A DNA stretch of 64,000 nucleotides from assembly GCA_963989385.1 (NCBI GenBank), contig OZ022508.1, positions 34,060,166 through 34,124,165 of the forward strand, read 5' to 3'. Positions 12,701-24,737 of this stretch are shown here, piece after piece (the first letter of the stretch is position 1; every line of letters begins with the position of its first letter). A program made the translations under genes and the position numbers. The notes beneath the pieces were generated by a model. It was not told where the DNA came from, searched no databases, and saw nothing but the letters and a program-made list of their open reading frames with translations. The stretch is from Ctena decussata. Its lineage: Eukaryota; Mollusca; Bivalvia; Lucinida; Lucinidae.

Positions 12701-15700
12701 GGCCTGATCGTTCCTATACCGAAAAAGGGTGATATGACGAACCCCTCAAGTTATAGAGGAATAACCCTCATAAATTCATTTGCAAAATTATTTTCGCTCG
12801 TCATCCGTAAGCGAGTCAATAGTTGGTGCGAGGAGCAAAACTTATTGAATGATTTCCAGTTTGGTTTTAGGGATAAACGAGGCACGGCAGACTGTATATT
12901 CGTATTACATACATTAATACAGAAGATTTTATCAAAGAAGTCTAAACTTTACTGCGCCTTCATAGACTACGAAAAGGCATTCGATACAATCATTCATGAT
13001 GCCATGTGGATAAAGCTCATTAATGCGGGATTAAGCTGTAAAATTATAACCATTATAAAAGCTATCTATAAAAAAATATCAGCTTCTGTCAAATTAAGCC
13101 ATGATATTTCACCTTGCTTTGATATATGCCTAGGGTTGAAACAGGGAGAGCCATTGTCCCCATTGCTGTTTGTCTTGTTTGTTAACGACATATATTCATA
13201 TCTAAAGAACGAAGAACAAGCTTCATCCATAAACGGTATTGATATTAACCAAATGTGTTTTTTTTATTTTGATGTTTGCTGACGACATGGTATTGTTTTC
13301 TGAGAGTCCCGATGAGTTACAGACACTTTTAGACAACTTATACAGATATACTACAGAATGGGGTCTTAAGATAAATACAGTCAAAACCAAGGTATTAATG
13401 TTTCAAAAAAGGCGCCAACAGTTAAACCGGTCTTGGAAACTGAATGATGCCATACTCGATGTCGTCGACAGTTTCTGTTATTTAGGCTTAAAGATAAACT
13501 ATACAGGAAATGTGGAGTTTACCACAAAAGCACGTTCGGACCAGGCACTGAGAGCTGCAAATGGACTTTTAGCTTTGTTTAAACGTTTGTCGTTTGATGT
13601 TAAAACTAAACTTTCCCTTTTCGACAGTCTTGTCACTCCAATTTTGTTGTATGGCGCTGAAGTATTGGGAATTTATAATATTAGTAGCATAGATAAAATA
13701 CATATCAAATATTGTAAAGCTATTTTGGGTGTAAGACACCAAACTCCTAATTTTGCCGTATTTGGGGAATTAGGCCGTTATCCTTTGTCTGTCATATGTA
13801 AGGAAAGGGCATTTAAGTTTTGGATTAAAATATTAAAATGCAGTAATTCTACATCTCCGATTTTCCACGTTTATCGGCACCAAGTAAACGAATTAGCTTC
13901 GCATCCTCATGTGAGGACATGGGCTTCCGAAATAAAGCGCACTCTAGATACTTTGGGTCTAAGTAATTTTTGGAATTCACAGTTCGAGCATGTTCCAGCA
14001 TACCAAGTCATTAAACAGAGACTACGAGATCAGTTCGTACAAACATGGATCGCCACTTTACAAACAATGTCAAAACTTGAGTTGTATCTAAGATATAAAC
14101 AAAATTTTGAGTTTGAAAAATATCTGCACACTGTGGTGAATGATAAGCAGCGACAAAATCTGACTTCATTTCGATTAGTTTCCCATCGTCTTGAAATAGA
14201 AATTGGAAGGCACAATAATATACCAAGGGAACAACGAATTTGTAGGGTCTGTAACATTAAGCAACCGGAATCAGAGTATCACTTTTTACTAGTGTGCTCA
14301 GCGTATCATAATCTTAGATTAAAGTATTTTCCAAAAAGTTATATTTCCTGGCCAAACCTGCAAAAATTTGAAAATTTGATGAAAAATAAAACATCTAAAA
14401 TTTCTAACAATATTTCAAAGTTTATTGTATCAGCAAATAAAGTAAGATCAGTTATTCTTAGCTCCAGTTAACCGCTTAAGTTATTTTTAATAATGCATTC
14501 CTTACTCACTTCAACTTGTACGTTTATGTGATTTTTTCAGAATGGAAATTTTCTTAACTTTGTAGTTTAATGAACTGCTGTCAGCTGACGTCGTGTGAGC
14601 GTTTTTTTCCGACGTCGTTTCAGCATTGCTGCAACGTCAGCAACGCTGAAACGACGTTCTTACAGCGCCAGCTGACTGCAGGGCATGTAATATGAGTACT
14701 ACTACATTTGTATTTGCACTGCAAGATGTGTTAGTCATGTTGTATCATGTAAATAGCCAAAGGCAATATATTTGCATGCCGATTTGCTAATAAAGTTATA
14801 CTTATACTTATTAATACTAACGTCAGCATAATCTGTAACATGTCTTCATTGATTTCAAAAAAGCCTTTGAGACATGCAGCCTTATGTGCCACCATGCGGA
14901 AGTACAATATTAGTGCAAATCTAGTTCGCACCATAGAGCAGCTCTACGACAAGGCTACAAGTGCAGTCCTGATGAATTGCAGCATGGGAGAGTGGTTCAG
15001 AACAAGAGTTGGAGTAAGGCAAGGATGTCTTCTGTCACCCACCCTCTTTAATATTTTTCTCGAACGGATCATGTCTAATGCTCTGGAAGAACAAGTCGGG
15101 AAGGTTAGCATAGGCGGTAGAAATATTATCAATCTGCAGTTTGCCGATGATACAGACGTTTAAGCTGAGGAAGACCAGGAACTAAAAGCCCTAATTGACA
15201 GTCTCGACAAAACTTGCACAAGGTATAAGATGAAGATAAGTGCTGAAAAGACCAAACTGATGATAAACAGCGCCAGTGACATTCAGAGGGAGATCAAGGT
15301 AAAAGGGCAGAGTCTCGGTACTGTCACAAGCTTCAAATAGATTTGAGCAATTGTCTCAGATAATGGCTCTAAAAAGGAGGTTTTCTTACAAAGCTGAAGC
15401 CAATTTGGAGAGATAACATATCCCTTGGATCAAAGGTGAAACCTATGTGCTCCCTTGTCATTTCCATATTTCTGTATGCCTGTGAATCGTAGACCTTGAC
15501 AGCAGAGTTAGAGAAAAAACACAGGCCTTTGAGATGAGATGCTACCGAAGGTTACTGAACATTTCGTACAAGGACCATATGAGCAATGAGGAGGTTCCCA
15601 GAAAGATTAAAACAGCCACTAGAGAATATGATGAACTCCTGACATTGAAACTAAGGTGGTTTTGCTATGTCTCAATGTCTTCTGGTTTAGCAAAGACGAT

Positions 15701-18700
15701 TCTACAGAGCACAGCGAAAGAAAAAAGAAGAAGAGGTAGACAGAAGAAGAGGTGGGAAGACAATATTAAAGAGTGGACAGGAATGGACTTGCCAGGTCAA
15801 CAAGGGCAGCTGACAACAGGACAAGATTGAAAGGGACCGTTTCGAATTCATCTGTGGTGCTCAACAACCTTTTAAGGTTATGGGATAGAATGGAACAGAA
15901 TAGATAATTACCTGTTTTGGTTAGAACAGCAGTAAATAGGTACCTGTTTTAAATCAGGGAAGGTTACATGTTGCAAAAGGAAAGGGATATGCTCCGTTTT
16001 ATAATGCAGTACCTGTGTACGCTTTGCTCAAACATTTTTCCGAAAAAAAATTAGTATCTACCGAAGGTACAAGGCTTACCTAAAACGAAGTTTCTCCAAC
16101 AGCCTTTCTTTAAATCGCCTTTATTCTTCAGCTGTTTCCGTTGCCGCTTCTCATATTTACATCTTATGCTGGATTTACAGAATGTTTTGAGGTTGTTGAG
16201 ACACCGTTGTGTAGGAGTATAGAATGGAATGTACGTGTCTCCGGGCCCACACCACATATCAGGGTCCGAGGTCATTAAACCGTCGGTTGTCAGAGTTGAT
16301 CCAATAGGCATGCTGTACTTCAGATCATACAGTGTGTACTTACAGGAATCTATAAATGTAATCAATATGTTACTTTGAATTAGATCTGAGTGTGAATGCT
16401 GGAAAACAAATGGTGTAACATTTACATTGTGTATATTGTATTAGCATGTATTGTTGTAATCATAATCTTCGTGACACTTGCAGTTACCAAGACATTGCAA
16501 ACGAGAACTTTTCACATGATGCACGTACTATAGAAAAAAGGCATTTGAACATGGAAGAGAAACAGTCTAATAGTAAGCAAGCAAACCAGTTTGCATTTTT
16601 TCCTAAATACTGCAGTTTTATGAGCTGTGATGTAAAAATTAATCGTTTGAGTAATTTACATTATTATGAAAATATAATGCCTGTCTTCTAGATTTACAAT
16701 TCTACAGTTATAAATATTTAGCTGAAAAATTCACTGACTATGTAAGAGCTTTTTACCGGACTGAAAATAATATTGAAAAGTAGAAGTAAATATTGATTTA
16801 CCTTTGTTGTCCATTATATTCCTCAGCTCGTCTGAAATCAAAGAAAATATGTATAACTAAGGGAAATGGGAAACATATTTCATAAACACTTAAGCGCTCA
16901 GTAGTTCAGAGACTTCATCAACTTAACAAACTCCTTCTGCAAGCATTCGTTGAGTCTTCTAGTACATATTAAATACAATGAGTTATTTTTTTAATTGAAA
17001 GTATGTAAGAATGTTTCTGCCGTGCAAAAGCTTCTTATACTTCTATGTCAGCAAAAATGCACAGTTTGTGTTTACCTTGTATTTGAAAATATAACGTCAC
17101 ACAGGACTTTGAACACAACCCGTCCCAGACATGCAAGTGCGACACGCATGAAAGTTTTTCGCTAAAACGCAGAGACGCTTTAACATTTCCTTTAGATGTT
17201 AAAATAAAGAGGTACATTAACCACTTCTACTTCAAAATCACGGTGAGGTTCACAAGCCAATGATCTATGTGCGTGCTTCGACATGTGTGTCTTGTGCGAT
17301 GGATGAAATATCTTTATTACTTAACCTTTCCTTTATTAACTATTTAATGCATAGCATTCCTTAAAAGGACATAGACAAACAGGGCAGACCCAGATCAGAC
17401 GCTGCAAAACGCGGCACCTGATCAGGGTTTCCACTGATTTGCTTTTAAAGGAGATTCAATAAAACTATTATTTCTGTACCATTTACACAACGGGACACAG
17501 CTTCGGAGACTTCCTGATTGCTTTCCTGAACAAAAACCAGTCTACTCTTATAACTAAGAGTTCTCCTTTTCATTAAGAGTTGACTCCCATTGAGAGGGAC
17601 CAAAATGAAAACAAGCAGGATGGCTTCCCTTGAAAATGTTCCCACAGATCTTAAGGTGGTGATTTATGGTAAATGTAAAAATCTGCATAAAACCATAAAA
17701 AAGGAACGTATCTCCCTGAAAGTTAGCAGACTTCTTATTTTCGTTGTTCTTTACAGTTTAGAATACAAATTAGACGTACATGCTGCTTAAAAAAGTGTTT
17801 TTATAAGGAAAGATCAAAGGGTAATTTTCTGCGAATAAATCTGAAAAAATAATATCGTTATTGAAAATTTACGTAGTGCTGAAGGTGCATTATTGCATAA
17901 TGAAGAGCGTCCTAGCAATTATTTATTCCAACTCTTTCTCAAATTGTAATGTAGACCATATGAAAACGGTAGCTTTTTCTCAATGTTCAGCCATGTACAG
18001 TCAATGTACACTGGACGCATTTATTAAATATAGGGTAGGCAAGCATACCTATGTTAACACCTACAATATAAATAATACATTACTGACATGATCAGTGGTG
18101 TGTAGATGAAATTGTTCAACCTTGTTAAAATAGTATCACCTGTCTCACCTGTGTGTTTTGACAAAAAATTTGGACACAGACTGCATCTTTTTTCAACTGC
18201 TCAGCCTGATAATGTGTGAAAGAGATGGAAAAAATAATTGCTAGGACGCTCTCCATTATGCAACAAGGTACTCTAAGCACTATGTATATTTTCAACAATG
18301 ATATTATTTTAAATTTTCAGATTTATTCGCAGAAAATATCCCTTTGATCTTCTCTTATAAAAACACTTTTTAACATTAACAAATGCTGCATTTTGGGATT
18401 CTAAATTATGAGAAACAACATAAAGAAGGCATCTGCTAAGTTTTGGAAAGATCAGTGTTATTTTGAGTATTTTATGCAGATTTTTGTCTTTGTCCAAAAT
18501 CAGTGATTATCACCACCTTAAATTCATCATTTTTATATTGGTTCTTTGCACTGATATCGGCCACAATCAATTTGCAATATTTATCTCCAACTTGCATTAC
18601 TTTCTTACCTGTGCTTTGCACATCGTCAAAATCTATCCCCGCACAACTAACGTGATGTTCTTCCGTCAGGTAACCAGTAGATGTTCTACACATTTTGACG

Positions 18701-21700
18701 TCGTGTTGATCACAATCACGAGTCTGGAAGTAATCACCTTTACAATGGTTGGCATTTGAAGAATAGCTCTTACCAATCGGACAACGTCTAAATCTTAAGT
18801 CGACGTCACCCGCTCGTATCCACGGCGACCATGGTGCCCAGGTAATATCTGATACATAGGAACAAGAAAAAGCCTGTATTCAAAGAATATACAATATACT
18901 AGTGGTAACATCGATACTTCATGTGTCTGCTGGGCCAGAAGAGCAATACTGTAAGGAAATTAACCCTAAACTAATCTAAAAAAAGGAATTGCGACCTTCA
19001 GTAAACACGAGTCACAAGTGGGCGAAAGTCGCATCTCTGAACTTACCCACCCGTTCAAAGACTATTTTAATGCTCTAACGGAGACGATTTAGCTATTTGA
19101 AGTAAGAAGGCATCCCACTGCTTGCTGCAACATGCTGACAAATCGAGTAATTCTGGAGAAGAGAGCATTTGAATGTTTGTATCATGATTATTTATCATTA
19201 TTATTTTATGGTGTGACAGCAGTTTTGACTTTAGGAACGCAACAATTTTAACCTGTATCCTATTTCACCAATATACAAATACCGTCCCAACATGACATTA
19301 GGTGTTTAGTTTAAACATATTTTATTTCAACAAACTATAGATATACAATATTTTACAAGATACAATACTACTTAGGATGAGAACGGAAGCTAGTAGCTTA
19401 TTTAGTTCTTCTCCTTACGAACTTGACATTACTCATGAAATGGCGGATTATTTATGAATTACTATGTTGAAACAGAATACTGTAACAGGAGGTAAATTTA
19501 GAGAGACGGCAAAAGTTCTAAGAATTGGGACAGACACGATTGAGCAAACAGTATAGTCCAAGATCAAGAACAGTCTGGTCAGGGCCTACACTGATTTTCA
19601 TTCCAACTGCATCTAAGTACGCAACATCATACAGGAAAATCAAAATATTTCATTTCTAAGACTATTATTGCATTCGTTATGGTGTCCCAGTTCCAAGAAT
19701 GTTATATAGTATAAATTATTATGAAATCTAAGAAATAGCAAGGTACTTCATCGGTAATTACACAGTTCTTATATGACGCGTAACATAAAAGCATAAGAGT
19801 GAGCAGGTCGGGGATAAATGTCAGATTAATATCAGAAATATCCCGCAAGTATCCAACTTTTAGGAAATGTGTATTAGCTGATTTGAGTGGAATTAAATGA
19901 CTTCAGAATAATTGCTGTTTAAGCTAATTTGGAGCCTTCGCCGAAAGAATTTCAGTTTACAATGACATTTAAAAAAATGGTACAGCATGTCAAACCATGC
20001 ATGACCCCTCAGACACGGATGTGAAGGCTACATCGCCATAGAAACTATGAGTTCATATTCATGTCAAACTAACCCCACTCGGCCAAAGGTTCTAATCACA
20101 ACAGTTAGTTATTATATAGCTACATTGGTTACAGTTCCACGACATCACCTGTAGGCACCAGTGCCAAAAGTAATCGAATAAGAAGTGAGACGGTACCTGA
20201 AATTCATACATAGGAAAAATGTGACTTTCTCAGACCTACAACTTCTCCTCAAATAATTTAGTTCTCTGTTAAAACTAGACTGTCATATTCCCAAAATATT
20301 CTAGAACCGTTTTGTATCTTTTATGTATTTTTGAACAGCGTCAAAGATTAGAGTATTTAAATGTAATGGGAGAGTATCATTTCCGTATAAAAGTATTTGT
20401 AGCGAAAAGGGAGAGAACTGAGATACTGTTTGTGAAAGTTCTGCACGTTGCGCTTGATAGATCTGACAATGCATAAGGTAGTGCTCAGTATTTTCTACAC
20501 TACCACAGAGGCAGAGAGGAGATTCTAAAATATTTTTAAGAAACAGGTCATTGTTTAGGGAGCTACATTCTGTGCGCAGTCTAGTGTGAAGAATCTGAAA
20601 CTTCCTGTTACCTGAATAGTAATATTTGGGCACGACACTAGCGCCTCTGTTCATTAGGTGTTTACCGTGGACGTAAAGAATAAACCAACAAATAAACCAC
20701 TATACAAATCTAAATAAAAACACTTTCAAGGCTTGACTGTTGCAAGGTATTAGGGTTCAGTAAAATCGATATTAGCCAGCCAACATCTAAAGCCTCCAGT
20801 AATTTATTACTGAACGTTCCCAGGTGGTGCTTCCGTTGTTGTTTATCAATTAACTGTTGTGCCCGTTTATCTATTGCCTTTGAATTATTGGTTTGTTAGG
20901 TCTGTTTGCTCTTTTTCATTCAAGTATAAATTTAACGTATAAGTAAATTATAGAAAGTAGTATAATCAAGAGCTGCTTGACATTAAGATGAAAATAGTAT
21001 AATCAAGAGCTACCTGGTATAAGATAAAAATAGTGAAAACAAGATCTACTTAGCATAAGGATGTTATACTGTTTCAATGATTTGTTTAGGATAGCTTTAT
21101 TACCACCTACCTGGTAAGGGACTGTTAGTTTTGATATCCACTCGCGTTGCCTTATTGGTTGTATTATTACTTCATGTTACTATTCCCCGTTTGATGTGAA
21201 GCTGATTGTATTAGTTCCTGATCATTGCCCATTTACCCTTTGAAGGCGAGATGTGGGATTTGATTTTATTAAATCCTGACCATTGCCCATCTTTTTAATT
21301 TGATTGAAATCAGATGTGTCATTGCTTTTATTTACATGCAGTGGAAATAGCGAGCAAAGGGGCCACATAACTATTATAAACCCTTCATATGTGCAATCCG
21401 TTTGTCTTCAATCATCATCTCGAAATTTAGCAACCTACCTTAAAGCGTTCATGTGTCTGAAATTTTACATTTTACCCATTCAAACACAGTTTATATTCCA
21501 ATCGAAACGATGTATATTGAGAGATGTCTTAAGGACTTTCTGCATATTAAAGCCAAACTTACACAGGTGTTCGGAAAAAAAGATTTCTGAACGCTTTATA
21601 CCATATACGGGTGTGAGGGATTTTTGAATCTCAAAGGCAACCATGGAATCTCTAGTAGAAAGTCCCGACAAAACCTAGGTATAAAATGAAGAAAAAATGC

Positions 21701-24690
21701 TAAAAAGGCCAAACTATTTACAAAAGACCAAACTGCATTCAAAGAGAGATCAAGGTTAAAGGTCAGAAGTTAGGAGCGGTGACAAGTTCAAGTACTTTGA
21801 TGCAGATGTCGCAGATGATGGCTCCGACACCAAGGTTCTCTCAAGGAATGCATACTCCTAACTAGGCTGTAGTTGGTGTATAGAGATAACAAAATATCTT
21901 TTGGATCAAAGGTGAATTTGATGCTCTAACTTGACATATCTGTATTTCTGTATGCCTGTTTAACGCGGATCTTGACAACAGAGTGAGAGAGAAGAATGCA
22001 GGCCTTTTAGATGAGAAGAGAGGCTACCGAAGGTCACTGATCTTCTCGTACAAAAACCACGTAACTGAGGATGTCCACAGAATAGTCTAACAAACCACAA
22101 GAGAACATGACGAACTTCTGTCCTGGTCAAGGTGGTTTGGTCACATTTCAAGGTCTTCAGACTTAATAAAGCCGATCCTGCAGGACGTTGTGCAGGGAAA
22201 AGTAGAAGAGACTGGCAGAATTTTGATGGACAGACAAAATTAAAAGGTATAGATAAAAATGGATTTTGTCAGCAAAACTAGAGCATGTCCTTCGTTGGGA
22301 TATTGAAGAACGCTTACAATCTCGCGTTCGTGATATCCCAAGTCGGGACAGTATTCACCAATATCTTTGGGATATCCCTTAATTAACTATACTAGCGTGA
22401 CCTGTTAAGTCAGTTATACGTACTTGATACTTCCTCGCAAAATGGCGGAAGACTGGCTGTCCAAGGTATGCTGCTTGCAGAACTATCGTTAATTTCGTTT
22501 GTACCATCTGAAAAGAGAATTGACAAAATTAGTTTTCTGATACTAAGTAAACTAAGAGTCTAGTAATATAAAGTAAACTTCCATGCATCCTTCTTAACGC
22601 GATAATAACAAAGAATAACAGTATAAAAAGACGGTACACGCCACAAAGGGCACACAACATACACATACAATGGAAGTGCAAAAATATGAACGAACGTATC
22701 TTTCTAATCTATTACTTTATATTACAGAGGGTGGTTAGAGTGGCTTGGTTATTGTGCAGAAAGTCACCAGAAGGTCGTTAGTTCACAGCTCAACGTCGCC
22801 ATCCGACGACTGGAAAACTCTCTCTGTTAACCAAGCAGTAAATGGGTACCTTTTTCGAATCAGGGAAGTATAAGGCAGCGAAAGGAGTGAAAGGTGGACT
22901 CCGCCTTTAATCAGCTGTGCCCAAGAAACAGTGGGTCTCTCTCTGACCCCACTGCCCCTACGGCTATTAGGCTATGGGAAACCTTTACCTTTTTTATTTA
23001 TCCCTCTATCAGTGCTTGATTAGAGACATAGGAAGAAACCATGCCGTCGTTGGCGGCGCCTTATAAGGAGATGGTATACCGCATTAGTATTAATGAGCCG
23101 CGATACGACAAAACCAACAAAGTGGCGTGTAGCACACGCCCAGTCTTATCAGATCTTTGTTGTCCGCATGGAGCTGGCCTAGACACTTAGCCAGTCTTTA
23201 AGTGCACACCCAAGATTCTGATCAGACTGGACTGATCGGAGTCTCCGCTGGGCGCACATGTCACTTTGTTTTTCTTGTTGTGTCGCGATTCAAAACGTTC
23301 TATTTTCCAGTATATTTGGTTGCAAAGTACATCAAAGCGTGGTGAACTTGAAATTATACTCAGTGCATTTTCATTGTCAGTGCCACTTTGCTCGGTATAA
23401 AATGAAACATAAGAGTGCAATTGTGAGATATCAGCATTAACTACCTATTGTTATTTTAATTCATATACACTGTCAGGGCATAACCTAGATTTTGCTTTAC
23501 AACAACATGTAGCCTCTAGCTCCCTCCTACTCTTAGATGTTATCCTACTTTGCTGGAGGACGTGTATTAATATGACTGGTATTGTAGATGCGCACCAATC
23601 AGAAAGGCCAGCAGATTCTTTGGAAGAAGTCACCATTCCATTAAAATGTCATTAAATGGTTACATAAAATGTTCATTTGCAGTTTGAGATCGTAAATTTA
23701 CGGTGGGACAGTGGGTCGAAACCGACCTGTAATCGTAACGCTTTTATTCACAATCATGTCACGTGACTTCCAATAAAATGGCGATTTTACGTGATATTCA
23801 GAGCATCCTTTTCACTTACTCGAGGTAATCAGAAACCTCACCACTGGCTCTGTGGCTTGTGCTACTTTCATAGATGGCTGAGGTGACAGATGAAGGTTCT
23901 TATCAGACTGCACTTTTAGTGCAGTCTGGTAAAAACCTTTGCCTGTCACCAATGCCACATTGTTTGAAATCACATGATGTGGCTCATATTATTTTTTCGC
24001 TCTGTAATTGTGTGACGTTCTGTGTGTTCCTTGCTCATCCCGAACAAACACCAATTGCCAGACTAGTCTTTGTAATAGTCTAAGATTACTGCCTTGGGAT
24101 ACCGAGATGACAAACCAGAAATGAATTACCTCGACAGTAAACTCATAAAGCACAGATAAATTGGTTTGACTGTCTGCACAACCCGGTTTCACAGAACAGT
24201 ACCGTTTGTACCCAGATTACTGGACGTTTTGTGAATTAGCGTAATTTTCTTACACTTTAAGCAAGTTTATTTTAAATCCGTAGCAGTATGCGAAAAAGAT
24301 GTTTACGAAATAAAAAAACAACGCTTTAGATCCTGATCAGGATGTTGTTTAAGGGGCAGCCTGACCTGGGGCAGTAGTGTTTGCCCTGTTTCAATATTTA
24401 GTGTCATTTCCTGAAATGAGTTTCTGGTACAAACTGGTATTATTTCATTGCTGAAATGGGAGCAAACATTCTCTTAATTTACAGTCTGCTTTATGAGATT
24501 AAAAAGATGAACTTTCTTTAAATTTAGAATCGAGATGGTTAAAACTGTTGTACTATCATACCAAACATTATGCAGGAGCACGAAATGCCTTTTCACATTC
24601 TACAGGTAGGTATTCACCAACAGGAGACTGCTTTAGGTAACTGGGTACACTTTCACGGGAAGGGATTCAGCTATTTTCGTTATACCCCAC

Positions 24691-24737
<47 letters not shown>

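Larger units (their letters stand above)
9431..14815 (+). mobile_element. Full-length-looking non-LTR retrotransposon (LINE), nested in an older LINE
   Basis: A 5385-bp insertion flanked by a 6-bp target-site duplication ACTAAC (9425-9430 and 14816-14821). When the insert is removed, the flanks rejoin into the sequence expected for the older RTE-like element. Layout: about 180 bp of 5' UTR, ORF1 (9609-11066), ORF2 with endonuclease and reverse transcriptase (11067-14471), about 340 bp of 3' UTR with a hairpin, an AATAAA-like ctaataaag and a short ACTTAT-repeat tail. It lies antisense to the host gene in its last long intron. The intact 5' end and the short list of lesions suggest a recent insertion. 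Clade is not assigned: ORF1 is L1-ORF1-like, while the RT motif GLKQGEPLSPLLF differs from typical CR1 and RTE. Confidence 0.92.

Noticed and set aside
17445..17645. Minus-strand frame with a signal-peptide-like start (FSREAILLVFILVPLNGS)
   Set aside because: It begins with GTG, not ATG, has no splice support and overlaps the edges of repeats.
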